A stretch of 64,000 nucleotides of DNA, taken from the NCBI GenBank assembly GCA_947561585.1, contig CANNZV010000268.1, positions 319,035 to 383,034 on the forward strand, read 5' to 3'. Of this stretch, positions 11,042-24,284 are shown piece by piece; within the stretch, counting starts at the first letter, position 1; every line of letters starts with the position of its first letter. The stretch is from Caprella mutica. Lineage: Eukaryota; Arthropoda; Malacostraca; Amphipoda; Caprellidae. Made by a program: the position numbers and the translations under genes. A model generated the notes under the pieces. It was given only the letters and a program-made list of their open reading frames with translations, did no database searches and was not told the origin of the DNA.

Positions 11042-12639
11042 AACAGTATCAAATTTAATTTTTTTTCCATATGTATGGCGTTGCATATAAATTATCTCAA
11101 CATGAGTTCATTTATTAAATCTCTTAACTCAATTCTTAGTATTAGATAAGAAAATAAATCATATGTAATTAATTAATAGTCATAACAATTGTTAACAAGC
11201 CATTTGATTACATCAGATAATATATTATAGAGCATTTTTTTCTATTTTAAAAGAGAAAGTCCCTGTTAAACAAAAACTGACAGAGATATATATACCTAGA
11301 GTGTTCATTATCACAAAAAATTAAATGTCAGTAGAGACTGAAATATCTCTACGATCGGTTCATCTCGCTCTAGATTCTATGCCAGCTAGACAGGCGACGT
11401 ACATCGATCTTTCGCAAACGACAGTGCGGTACTGATTTCTCATTTCCCCAAATCAAATACCACACCCCATCTGGGGTGTAGAAGGACGGATGCGTTACTA
11501 GCTGCCCCTCCACCATTTACTCCTCTGTTCGCACTACAGAGAGGCTACCCAGCAAACATAGTCGTGTCAACTATATTTCTAAACGATACCACGTGCTCTA
11601 CACTTCCGATGTAGAAAAAAGAAACAAATCGATCTCTCTGCATCGTTCAGATACATTTCTAGATTAGCGATGCAACACTCAAATAATTAAAAAAGAGATA
11701 TAAACGAAATCGTTCTAGTAATGGAAAAGACACCAAATGCGATATAAAAACATATCTAAATTGAAGATATTTGGAAACTGTTTCGATGGATTGTTGATAC
11801 TATTATACCGTATCCTGTAGGTGTGTTTTGTGCAAATATTTTTTTTTTACATTATTCCAATTTTTGGCTTTTCTGAAGTGTATCGATCCTCTTAGTGAAG
11901 GTGTATTACATTCAAAATATTAAATTTAAATTGAGTTAGGTATATACAGGTACTTACAGTTTGGTGACTTTTCTCCTAAAATCCTTAGCAGAGGTGAGGT
12001 AGGGAATTATCAGAACTTCGGAAGACAGTTTTTGGGTCACCATATAGGTTCACATTTTTATCAAATAACCTTATTTTTACTACAGAGTTCAAAACAAATA
12101 TTCGATTCATCAATTCTGAATTCACTACTGTTGCAATTATTTTAAATTTCCTCAAATTTCTAAATTCCGATTGGGAAGTAGGGCACCCTCAACAGACATT
12201 CTGTAGTACAAAATGACAGCGACTGTTCAAACACTCGCTGATGCTCTATCTGAAAAGTAATGGCACTACTATTCTCACTATTTTCAATAGTGTGTTATGC
12301 TTTTTATTCAATTGATGATTAGTTTGATAGTTTCTTCCAACACTTTCCTATTCTTGATCACAGGAGTAAGCAATAATTTCTGCCCACCGAAATTTCACAA
12401 CACCTTACATGACAACAGACGATCAAGAACTGAATGAATCAGATGGAGTCAACACTTAAAGGCCTGTCCACACCTTCACTCACGAGCGTCCACACCTTCA
12501 CTCATGCCTGAAGAAATCGCTGCACGCGTTCGTTCATGCCCGTCATTTCTGGTGCACACGCACGCTTTTTGCTATCGCTCCCAGAGCGATATTCAACTTT
12601 GAGGTTCAATCGCCATTTTCGTTTTTCTTTCGCATGAAA
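11042..12639. other. Gene-free stretch
   Basis: Mostly AT-rich. A patch at about 11340-11640 has higher GC ('cacaccccatctggggtgta', 'agctgcccctccaccattta') but no lasting open frame. 12460-12600 has repeats of 'ccacaccttcactca'. I see no gene. Confidence 0.45.
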
Positions 12640-12790
12640 CCCTTATAAAATGACTTTAAACTTATCGATATTAACATGCAAATACGAGGAATTATGAGCC
12701 GCACGGTCACAAACAAGGAATGTGTTGTTGTGGTGACGTCATATTTTTGTGTCGTCTGCTAGGTAGTAGGTACTATACCCGTTTATGTTC
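12640..12790 (+). repeat. Dispersed repeat family Y
   Basis: It has a diverged inverted copy at about 40225-40390. Shared parts include 'atattaacatgcaaata', 'atatttttgtgtcgtctgct' and 'aggtagtaggtac'-like sequence. Confidence 0.5.
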
Positions 12791-12839
12791 CTGTACCCTG
12801 GAGTAGCCATTATGCCATCCAGCCCACTACCATATGAGT

Positions 12840-13560
12840 GTTCCGCATGTGCAAGTGATGAGTTGCGAGTGAAGTAAAAAAATATTGCGAGTGGAAATTG
12901 TGCGTGGGATTTTCGTTTTTGCATTGCGTAATTCCCATACTGTTAATTTTGACGAGAAAAAAATCTGAATGCGTTTCATTATTCAGTTTAGTTATATTCC
13001 TGGTTAGGCTTACGTATGGTAATAATGTTAATAACTAATTAAGTAACTATAGGCTCATTGTCTGTGTTAGGACAGATATTCTTATGAAACTAAACTAGAA
13101 GGAAAGAAAAGTAACTTAACCAGTCTATAGCTACTACCTGCCTTGTTAAAAATCTGAAGTTGGAGCAATTCAAAATATAGAATGATATTAATTTCTGTTT
13201 ATTTTCTAGGTACCTTACTAGCTAGGTATAGGCTTAAGTTAAGAACCTATCTAGCTACCTAGTGCTAGTAAGTACCCACCTAATTAGATAGCTACCTAAC
13301 TAGCCCGCTACGTTGGTAGGTAGCTTCCTAGCTAGGCCTAACTAAAAAAACGCAATTTGAATTTCTTACTCGCATTTTAGAAATTCCCACTTGCATTTTG
13401 AATTTCCTACTCGCATTTCAAAATACTCACTCACAATATCTCTTTTTGACTGTCACTCGCAGTTTTTTAATCGCACTCGCAGTTTTACACTCGCACTCGC
13501 ATTTTTTCACTAGCACTCGCATTTTTTGACTCAATACTCGCAGTTCGGTGCACCTCCTAC
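12840..13560. repeat. Element or array with 'ACTCGCA' signature repeats
   Basis: 12850-12910 carries GCGAGTG motifs. 13370-13550 carries about twelve ACTCGCA(TTTT) or ACTCGCAGTTTT motifs in the opposite sense, so the motifs point inward from both sides as in the other subterminal-repeat elements here. Between them (13200-13330) is a stretch rich in CTAGCTAGGTA words. Exact ends and target duplication are not clear. Confidence 0.5.
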
Positions 13561-13695
13561 CCCATATAGTGCGTTCTATTTTTAGTTTAAACAATCAAGA
13601 AGTGTGCAGTACAACAAACTACAATAAATGATGAAATCAAATGAGGGATTGCATCGATCATACTAATTAATATTAGAAATAAAGTAAAATAAAAG

Positions 13696-13924
13696 ATTAG
13701 GTAATGAACCAATTACCGGATGCTTATTTTTCTTTACTAATTACCGAATGGACTATTTCGAATTAGTATATTTGTAAACTATGATTGTTTATGACTATAA
13801 AAATATATTAATTCATTTTTATAGTCAAAAACAATCTTAGTTTACAAATATACTAATTTGAAATATTCCATTCGGTAATTAGTAAAGAAAAATAAGCATC
13901 CGGTAATTGGTTCACTATCCTAAT
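13696..13924. repeat. Near-perfect palindrome (about 229 bp)
   Basis: The left arm (gaaccaattaccggatgc, ttctttactaattaccgaat, agtatatttgtaaac) reappears reversed on the right with few mismatches, around a centre near 13810. It looks like a recent foldback MITE. It could be checked for TA or longer duplications at the edges. Confidence 0.8.
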
Positions 13925-14058
13925 TACAAATTTTAAATATGAAAGAAATGAAAAATTATTTTATTATTTAGATTAGTTATTAATTGACTATACCTATTTA
14001 GTCATATTTTTTATTTTAATAAAAAAATAAAACGAGAAATAACACAGAAAGATGTAAC

Positions 14059-14520
14059 TGTCGGACAATTGGGGCGTCGGACTACTGACACGTCCCCATA
14101 ACTTTATAGGTAATGGAGCGTGACGTCATATATTTTGAACCAATCAGAGATTCGATGTGTCACGTGATTAAGAAGCTGATTAAGAAAATGCGTTAGCTTT
14201 TATTTATACCTCTGATGAGTTATATAAACTTAGAGGCAAATAGTCATCAACGAATGAATTCAATATATTAATATAACTATTTTAGAAATATTTTTCTCAT
14301 TGTTGCAAGTTTCGAAGTGAAACAGACGTACTTTTATTTTGGTAGACGAGAAATAGTTGCAACATCTTATTTACTAAAAGTGTACAGGTACAGCTCGCAC
14401 AACGGATCTTAAAACAAAGGACAAAAATTATCCGTTCTAAGAGACTCTCATCTCCTACAATAATTTCATTTTTAAATTATATGGATTAACATATATCTTA
14501 TTCGTCTACCAAGTAACTAT
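14059..14520 (+). mobile_element. Possible solo LTR or promoter-bearing repeat
   Basis: It starts TGTCGGACAATTGGGG. It then holds TGACGTCA (14121-14128), CCAAT, CACGTGA, and a TATATAAA motif about 25 bases before a possible initiator 'agtcatcaacg'. This order resembles a retrotransposon LTR promoter. No second LTR, primer-binding site or target duplication was found. A short inverted pair 'ggtagacgag' / 'ctcgtctacc'-like lies at 14341 and 14505. Confidence 0.3.
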
Positions 14521-15152
14521 TCATATATTTATTATATTCAGTCGTATCACAATGTACAATCAACAATTTATGAATTTTTTAAGACTTTTAGTAATCTGAT
14601 TTAGTTACTTTTTTCCTATACATTTTCTTTGATTAGAAAAATTCTACAGTAATAAAAAAGGGTGTAACTATTTATAAAAGAAGACGCAGCAACAAGTGAT
14701 ATGTTTCGTACCGTTCTGGATTCATTGTTGACCAAACACAAAAATAAGAATCAGGAAATTAAATAATTTATATAAATATTGTTTTCAGTTGAATTAAAGA
14801 TTATTAATTATGTTATGTATTTTAGTTTGCATCTATATAGATATATATGTATGTAAGTAAAGTTAAAAATATTATCCTTTTTATCATATTCTATATTGTA
14901 CTTTAATAGTGCCAATACTTATTATTGTTTTGTACATATGTACAAGTGACTTATATTAATTTTATATGATTTACATTAAAATTTTCATTTAATAGTAATC
15001 TGAGATTATTTACTTTCATTAGCGTTCCTTTGAAATGTTATTAAACTGCTAATAATTCCCATATATATAATAAGTGTCATTTAAGTTGTGCTAGTGTGTT
15101 TTCCTCTACTCTTCCAATTTTCCAAGACCCTATTACACTTAATAATAAAAAT
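14521..15152. other. AT-rich intergenic DNA, nothing recognised
   Basis: Low-complexity A/T sequence with no supported feature. Confidence 0.4.
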
Positions 15153-15628
15153 ATAGTAGGAGTTTAACGTCTGCTTCGGAACCAAAGGCCATATCGCTAA
15201 CGTCAAAAGGAAAATAAATACAAGGGACTGGAAGAAGCAGTCAGAGAAAGGAAAGTGGCTCCATGAACAAAGTCACTTAACACCGTCGATGATAATGTTC
15301 ATGGATGCAGTCACTTACCAAGGAATGTGAGGAAAAGGGACACAAGCACCGGTGGCTGCATTCCCAGATCGAAGAGGTGATAGTAAGTGAAGCCTACGAT
15401 CAAGTCTACCTAACACAAAAATCTAAGATCTCATAGTTGAAGAGCATAACCCTAGCGCTATCCTCTAAAACTGCAAGTAGTGTTAAAAAAATGATAAACA
15501 TGGTAAAAATGAAAAATAAGACAATCCATAATCCAAATTACAACAGTTTGGGGTCCAAGGTACGTCACACCCCTTTTATTCCATTCACCACAGACAGCTT
15601 CAGGATAGAGCCATTGGAGACTACCTTG
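15153..15628 (+). repeat. Dispersed repeat family R, copy 1
   Basis: Landmarks in order: 'tttaacgtctgcttcggaac', 'gaagaagcagtcagaga', 'acaaagtcactta', 'tcatggatgcag', 'gatagtaagtgaagcctac', 'agagcataaccctagcgcta', 'ttacaacagtttgggg' and 'tcaggatagagccattgg'. At least six other copies or fragments lie in this window. It has no coding capacity and no clear terminal repeats. Confidence 0.75.
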
Positions 15629-15837
15629 GTAATAATATTTAGGTACTAACTATGATATCAAATTTCCTTTTTATCAAATTATCAGTTACGGTTGCCTAGG
15701 TGCTAGCAAAAGTTGAGAGAACTTTAATGACTCACTATTAGTCAGTTTTATTTTAATCTAATCTATAATTTATTAATTAAGCAGGTACATTCGTCTTAAC
15801 ATCTGGTTAGTTACAAAGTAGTAATTCACAGTCCAAG

Positions 15838-16318
15838 ACAACATTCACAATTTCTTCCTGTCTTCTCTCTCCCCATATCATACACAACTCTTCATTCCTT
15901 TTTCTTCTTCCATATCCAATTCACCAGCAGTTCGTTCTTGTCCCAAACCATACTCTATCTTTCTTCCTTAATTTCAGTCATATACTGCCTATACAGTATA
16001 CAGCTAAAGAGTGCTCTGCTCCTTCCACTCCCTCTGCTTAGCTCCTGTCTCTATTCCAAACCAACCCATACATTTCTCCATTCTCTTCCACCTCATGCCA
16101 CACAAAAAATCCTTCACCAATACCTTCTCTCACCTTAATCTTCCTCCTCTAACATACTGCAATAAGCCTCTCATCATCCTGCTCTTGTTGTTCCAATTTC
16201 CATTGCATTAGAGCCACAGTGGCATATTGCTTATGTACTGCCAATATAAATCTCATTGCTATATTTTCCCCACTCTGCAACTTTTCAATGTCCTCCTTCC
16301 TCACACTCATTAAGATGA
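15838..16318. other. Pyrimidine-rich stretch with a small minus-strand ORF remnant
   Basis: The plus strand is strongly C/T-rich. On the minus strand an ATG-to-stop frame of 53 codons (about 16151-16312) has a protein-like composition (MSVRKEDIEKLQSGENIAMR...). It is followed by stops. It may be a decayed coding exon or transposon fragment; I do not recognise the family. Confidence 0.3.
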
Positions 16319-16332
16319 TGAGATTTTTTTGT

Positions 16333-16612
16333 TTAGGAGAGCATCAGAGAGAAACTTACAAGAGAGACAGCGGATCACCACTATTTTGAGGAGATTCAAA
16401 CAACCAATTTATCTTGGAAAGAAAGTACTTTATTTTTTATGAAAATATAAAATCATACCTAACTATTCCATTACAAAATTTCATAAATAGGTAGGTATTC
16501 TGTCAATGGGTCATGGAGATTGCGGAACTGAAAACTTACCAGATATTTTCTCCAACGCGACATACTTCAGAAGCTGGATCATAGAGAATGTTAAGACCTT
16601 GAGAAGGGTGGT
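16333..16612 (+). pseudogene. Broken third copy of the serine protease homologue (last two exons)
   Basis: 16333-16420 corresponds to the GDSGAP exon (ggagagcatcagagagaaac...ttatcttgg). It has small deletions that break the frame and remove part of the GDSG-coding stretch, and no intact acceptor. 16490-16612 corresponds to the last exon (gtaggtattctgtcaatggg...agaagctggatcatag). It reads through the expected C-terminal sequence, but the normal ending is altered. Nearest relative by eye is the copy at 84-364. Confidence 0.85.
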
Positions 16613-16635
16613 TACAGAAAGATTTTAAAATAGTT

Positions 16636-17116
16636 TTAGTAGGGGTTTAACATATGCTTCGGAATCAAACACCATTTCGCTGACGACATTAGGAAATAAA
16701 GGAAGAAGCAGTCAGAAATGAAAGTCGCTTTATGAACAAAGTCACTTACCACCATCGGTGACAATGCTCATGGATGAAGAAAATCTACTCTGCGAATGCA
16801 GTCTCACTTACCAAGAAATAAAATGAAATGGGATTTAAGCACCAGTGACTACTCACGGTTGGAAGAGGAAAATGAAGAGGTGATAGTAAATGAAGCCTAC
16901 GAGCCTACCTAACACAAAATCTACGACCTCGTAGTTGAAGAGCATAACCCTAGCGCTATCCTCTTAAACTAGAAGTAGCGTTAAAAATGATAAACATATT
17001 AAAAATGGGAAAAGATAATCCATAATGCATATTACAAAAGTTTGGGCCAAAAATTACGCCCCCCTCTTCTCTTCAATTCATCACAAACAGTTTCAGAATA
17101 GAGCCCCTGAGAACGG
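16636..17116 (+). repeat. Dispersed repeat family R, copy 2
   Basis: Same order of landmarks as copy 1 over about 480 bp, ending 'cagaatagagcccctgagaa'. It lies about 25 bases downstream of the pseudogene. Confidence 0.75.
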
Positions 17117-17956
17117 TTCAAGGAAGAGTCTAACTAAAATGCTATGCTTAATTAAAATCATTTCATGCTAAGTCGATTCCAGGAATTTTTCCTGTGGATT
17201 GTAAATTTCTATGTTTATGTTGAAGCTATTAGTATACTGAGAAATTACAGCACAAGAGTCAAATTACGGAGGGTCAAATTACCGAGCACCCTATTGAACA
17301 GCTACGACAAACATAAAATTTTAGTAGCTTAGTAAATATCTAGTAGCAAGCACAATAGATTATTTCGGAAATTCGCCAATAAAATCAGTCTTTCCGCGCT
17401 AAGAAAGTAAAATAAGCTAACAGATAGACTATGATGAAAACATTAATTTATCCAACAGTAACTTCGTACATCTCCATTAATATTTAGTAATGATTACTGT
17501 AAATGCCAATGACCTAAAGCATTTTCATTAGATACTTGCAAATAAAATGTGTAATTTAAAAATAATTGTTCATGTTGGCTAAAAAGGATACAGCGTTTAA
17601 ATATTCATCACAGATGGTACTTTATAAATTCTTCTAAAACTATTAACAGTAACAGTAAAAAAATCCCAACATATAAAAATAAAAATTATGAAATAGTTAT
17701 TCAGCAATGTTTCAAAGGTGTAAAGAATGAGCCAAGAGTTATCCAAGACTGAACACAAAATAGAGAACTTATTTTTTAAATTTAAAGTAGCTATGCTAAC
17801 ACTAGAGTAACTCCCAAAATAGATCTTATAAATCTCCATACTTAAGGCACAAAACCAATCACAATAACCCCAAAATTTAACAAGAGTATAAAATCTGCAT
17901 TGAATATAAATATAGCTATAATGGAATCTGTAAACTCTAGCATCAATATCAGATAA
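17117..17956. other. 3' flank of AK3
   Basis: AT-rich, no gene seen. The AK3 3' UTR must lie in its right part, but no clear AATAAA was found on the minus strand near the stop. Confidence 0.4.
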
Positions 17957-19499
<1,543 letters not shown>

Positions 19500-19930
19500 G
19501 CGCCACTCTGCATAATGACTGATAATTTGTCCCCTGACTCTCAGCAGCAGATTCAGAATCTCCAGCAGCTAAATATTGGTTACATAGGAATTAAGTCAAA
19601 ATCCCCTGGAGCTAAATTAATGGTAACATAGGAATTAATTCAAGATCTTCCTCAGAGATCTAAAATTTCTAAAATTGTGGTTAGATTTGTTTTTGAGAGC
19701 CATTCTGCAGAATATACGAGATATTCTATTAGCTATTTGGGATATTCTGTATGAATAATTTTGAATTAGCTAGCTAATTCCTATGCTTACATTAATTTTG
19801 CTATTAACACATCTGAATTAATCCCTATGTTTACATTAATTTTGCTACAAACAGAATAAGAGAATTTAACAGATCTCTACAAACACTTTACCAGTTTCTG
19901 CAAACTGGAAAGTAATGACTGCTGGTACCT
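19500..19930. mobile_element. MITE of the CTCCCGC-signature lineage, degraded
   Basis: It shares 'gactctcagcagcagattca', 'gaatctccagcagctaaat' and 'taacataggaattaa' with the copy at 30169-30685. The ends resemble CACTCTGCATAATG and CTGCAAACTGG. No clear target duplication. Confidence 0.6.
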
Positions 19931-20099
19931 GAGTTCAATGTTAAGGGGACCGTTCTTGGTTTTTTGAAAATATTTTTATTATTAAAGCTACGTTTCTGAA
20001 ACTTTCTACCCGGAATAAAAATGTTTTTTGAAATTGAATTCTTTATCGTTTTTGTTCACGGCATTATTTCAATTAGACCAATAGAAAACGAGTTATTTG

Positions 20100-20405
20100 A
20101 ATTTCAAACGTTTCCAAAAAAGTTTAAGGCTTCTAGCCTTCTATAATTTTGAAGCTACGGCATTGGGTTTTTCTACATTCGATTCTCCACGGAATTCTCT
20201 ACAACATTGAATAGCATTTTTGATTGGTTTTTCGGATTATTATTTTTTTTGTGATTTAATAAAATTTAATATTTCGAAAGTCAAAAAACCGCCATTCAAC
20301 AGTGTAGAGAATTTCGAGGAGAAACGAATGCAAAGAAAAAACAATTCCGTAGCTTCATAATTGTAAAAGCCTTAGGCTTTTGAATACCAAAATTTGAAAC
20401 TTTTC
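20100..20405. repeat. Palindromic repeat
   Basis: The left arm (tttcaaacgtttcc, aaggcttctagcctt, tgaagctacgg, ttcgattctcc) is mirrored on the right (ggagaaacgaa, ccgtagcttca, aagccttaggctttt, tttgaaac) about a centre near 20245. Further loosely paired sequence extends to about 19950 and 20460. Confidence 0.65.
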
Positions 20406-20629
20406 AGAAGTGCCAGAAAATTGCGTTTGAAGTTGCTATGTTTGGAGCTACTTAGACATGTACCATCCCTCTCGTATAAGATATAGGGGATAACTGAAGC
20501 GGAGTGTAGCCAATTGCTTTTGTGTGCAGTATGAGTAGCACAAAATATACCAAATATGGCAAGATAATTAGTTATTACGAATTATCAGTGGCTGAAAGAT
20601 AGTTATTAAGGAGTGTGTAGAGTAATAAT

Positions 20630-21791
20630 AGAGGTTATTTAAACTATGCACTGAAGGTTTTTACACTTCTCCATGGACTCCTGTGGGGAAGTTTTGCTAA
20701 ACTGAAAGCTGGACACGTAGCTGAATATCCGCAGGCCCTACGTGTGACCTAACACATGTATGATCAAGAGGACACACGTATAAGTGAGGAGACACACGTA
20801 GAAGCAAGAAGACACACTTAGGATCAAGAGGACACACTTAGGATCAAGAGGACACACTTAGAATCAAGAGGACACACTTAGAATCAAGAGGACACACTTA
20901 GAATCATGAGGACACACTTAGAATCATGAGGACACACTTAGAATCATGAGGACACACTTAGAATCATGAGGACACACTTAGAATCATGAGGACACACTTA
21001 GAATCATGAGGACACACTTAGAATCATGAGGACACACTTAGAATCATGAGGACACACTTAGAATCATGAGGACACACTTAGAATCATGAGGACACACTTA
21101 GAATCATGAGGACACACTTAGAATCATGAGGACACACTTAGAATCATGAGGACACACTTAGAATCATGAGGACACACTTAGAATCAAGAGGACACACTTA
21201 GAATCAAGAGGACACACTTAGAATCAAGAGGACACACTTAGAATTAAGAGGACACACTTAGAATTAAGAGGACACACTTAGAATTAAGAGGACACACTTA
21301 GAATTAAGAGGACACACTTAGAATTAAGAGGACACACTTAGAATTAAGAGGACACACTTAGGATTAAGAGGACACATATATGTATAAAGATTCTAAAGGA
21401 CACGCATATAGCAACAAGTAGCATATTAGGAACAGAGGACATACATAGAAACAAGAAGACATTTGAGAACAATAAAACACATTTGATTTTGTTACAAATA
21501 TATGGAAAGTACAATCATTCTAGAGAATTAATGTAGTTAGCAATAGCTAGAAGTAGTAACAAAAATCTTTCTAATTTTTGTCTCATATTTCAATATTTAA
21601 TAGATCAATTAATATTAATAAAATATAGGATAGATAGCTTCTAAGACGGTATCCAACATACAACTAATTGGTCATAAAATTTATTGTCAGGTTCAGGTTT
21701 TCCACCCTTCTCCTGATGATGAATAGAAATCTTTCTTTGAAAGCTTGAAACCTGAAAAAAACTTTCAATGCAGAGTTTAAATAACCTCAAA
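20630..21791. mobile_element. TIR element that contains a 20-bp minisatellite
   Basis: gaggttatttaaactatgca at 20633 is mirrored at the right edge (tgcagagtttaaataacctc ending 21788). The inner arms also share the ctgaaggttttt / ctttcaatg region. The whole middle is occupied by a tandem array. Target duplication not evident. Confidence 0.55.
20761..21380 (+). repeat. 20-bp minisatellite, 31 units
   Basis: The unit is AATCATGAGGACACACTTAG with variants. Outer units are more diverged (GTAGAAGCAAGAAGACACAC, AATTAAGAGG) and the centre is uniform (AATCATGAGG), a pattern typical of arrays that expand and homogenise from the middle. It is followed by decayed units up to about 21480. Confidence 0.95.
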
Positions 21792-22075
21792 TATTATGGA
21801 TTTCCAGTTGAGTACGAATCTTTTCAATCAAGTGTGTAGAGTGCATAGTGCCCAAGTGGTGAGCCAGTGGCCAAAATTATATCGCGTCTTGCAGGGCAGT
21901 AAATTTCCTTGTTTTGGGGTCACTTAACTGGCAATGTGGAGTCATTTCAATGGAGTAATGATATATAACTGAAACAAAATAAGGTTTTAAGCATCTGCAA
22001 TTGCTGCAACACTACCTCTCTCTAGTATAGTTTATCGTAACTCTATGATAGCGCCTCCTTAACAGTCGCCTCACC

Positions 22076-22757
22076 CAAGGTTCATAGACTATAACAGGTT
22101 AAACGAATGGGGAAAAAATTGCCATTGAGAAAACAACATTTTCTGTCTTCCTTCTTGAATATCTCTTAAACGGTAGATTAAACTTGCGGGTGAGTCAGAA
22201 TAGAATTCTTTAGAATTTAATAATCTATTGAATGGTATAAAAAATATTTTAATGAAATGGTTATTATCACTGCAAAACCAACAAAAACTAATTGCTATTC
22301 ACTACGACAATTAGCAATGGAAGGAACAATTTCTGTCTTTCTTCTTGAATATATCTTAAACGGTAAATTAAACTTGAGCGTGAGTCAGAATAGAATTCTT
22401 TAGAATTTAATAATCTATTGAATGGTAGGAAAAATATTTCAAAGAAAGGGTCATTACCACTGTTAAAAGAACAAAAAGCCAACAGCTATTCACGTCGTTA
22501 TCCGTTAATTAATGGGCTCTGGTCAACATTTTAATCCGCTTTAATTACTCTAGCTAAAAGCCTAAAATAAAAACAAACATAATATTGCAATAATGAAATA
22601 AGAAATAAACAATGTAAAATGTCAATTATTTGTAACATAGGTTTCATAGGTTTTAATCTAAAGAAAAGGTTTTCATAAAAAGAATTTGTAGACTCAGCTC
22701 TTAGTAACATTTCGTACTATTTCTATTCGTTTAACCTGTTATAGTCTATGAACCTTG
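22076..22757. mobile_element. hAT-type MITE with 8-bp target duplication GCCTCACC
   Basis: Terminal inverted repeats CAAGGTTCATAGACTATAAC... extend over about 33 bp. They are flanked by identical GCCTCACC at 22068-22075 and 22758-22765. The interior contains a direct repeat of about 110 bp ('ctgtcttccttcttgaatat', 'cagaatagaattctttagaa') at 22141 and 22333. No ORF. Confidence 0.85.
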
Positions 22758-22765
22758 GCCTCACC

Positions 22766-23639
22766 CACCTCCCTTTCTCTCTCCCTTCAGTGGGTTATAG
22801 TGACACTAGAGCTCTGATATTTCACACAAACAACTAGAAGGTTATTAGGTAGCTATTTACGCAGGGTAGTTAAAAACCAATTTTTTTTGAAGAAAAAAAA
22901 AATGTTTTTTTTTAACAAATAAACCATAGTTTATGTAGTTTTATTGGTTTTTATAAAGAATTATTTAATAAAAGTACATAAAGATACTGATTAGTTCATA
23001 ACTGATCACTATACATGGTTAATAATACAAAACATCATTCATATTTTGATGAATTATGAAAAAAAAATAATTTCAGATAAATTATGAAGAAATCAATTAA
23101 TGCAGATGCTATGTAACATTTTATTACCAATTCATGAATAATTCTCAGCTGCTAGTCTACTTTAATAAGCTCATAAAAAACTTCAAAACTCAAGTTTTAA
23201 TTAACATAGGTAGCTAGGTTCAAATATTTCTTGGATTCTTATACTTGCTCAAATTGGTTTACATTTCAAAAATGTAGATGTTCAAAGTTTCAAATTAAAA
23301 TATAACATATTAGCTCATGAATATCACAGTATGACTCAAGACTGCATTTTATTATTTATTAAATTATACTAACAAAATATGGTGAGGAGAAAACCCTGTC
23401 CATATTTCTATTTTCCTTTGGTCTTAATTTTTAATGTCTTCCATTAAAAAATACACTACTAAAATTAATTAATAAATTTTCAAATAGCTACAGGATATAT
23501 TTATTTATTATGATGCTTTAACAAACTATTCTAAATGATAAAAATATAATATTGATGATTAATGATAAATTAAAAATGATTTTAGAGCTGCAAAGGATAA
23601 AAAAAATAAAATAAACCATAAAAAACAAATTAACCATGT
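22766..23639. other. AT-rich gene-free DNA
   Basis: No supported feature. It contains A and T runs. Confidence 0.4.
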
Positions 23640-23919
23640 TTTTTTAGTTATTATGAGATTTTCCAAGAACGGTTCCCTTAATACAACCCAGTTTAATTCT
23701 TTGATTGAAATGTTTAATTTGCAATAGAAAATAAAATTTATCATAGAAAACTAATAATTTTAAGTGGTAACAATTATAAACTTTCGATCTGAGTAAAACA
23801 AATAACCTCTTAGCAGTTAGATTTATTGGCTCACCGCCCCACGACCTCCCATGCCAGATCATTAAACAATCATGAAGTGTGCAGTACAACAAACTAGCAG
23901 CTACAACAAACTACATAAC
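23640..23919. repeat. Half copy of family B
   Basis: It ends 'gaagtgtgcagtacaacaaa' plus 'ctacaacaaactacataac'. The inner part 'aatagaaaataaaatttatc' matches 29035-29060. It is cut at its right edge by the next MITE. Confidence 0.6.
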
Positions 23920-24230
23920 CCAGTCTGCAAAGCACGTCCATGTCTCCAAAGATCTTAGGAGACACTTTTGAGGGAGACAAATTCGTAATTAATTCCTTTG
24001 TTTACATGTTAGCTATTATTGGAGGCATTTTAGAGAATTCTGGAGAACAATTTGTCTCCCAAAGATTTTAAAATCTGTCTTCAAAATGACCAGAATTCTC
24101 TAAAATGTCTCCAATAAAAAACATGTAAACATAGGAATTAATTAGGAACTTGTTTACATTGTCTTGCTAAGATCATCTCGACAAATGACTCCAAAGATCT
24201 TTGGCGACATGGACGCGCTTTGCAGACTGG
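23920..24230. mobile_element. MITE, GTCTCC-signature lineage, TSD TACATAAC
   Basis: Ends CCAGTCTGCAAAGC / GCTTTGCAGACTGG. Identical 8-bp flanks TACATAAC lie at 23912-23919 and 24231-24238. The arms carry repeated GTCTCC / GGAGAC words (tgtctccaaagatctt, gggagacaaatt, tttgtctccc). The centre has 'attaattcctttgtttacat'. Confidence 0.85.
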
Positions 24231-24284
24231 TACATAACATGATAGGAGCCCTTTATGTTGAGACCATTTAATAGAATGTAGCTA

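Noticed and set aside
20761..21380. CRISPR-like regular array
   Set aside because: There are no spacers: the whole 20-bp unit repeats, in a eukaryotic setting. It is a minisatellite.
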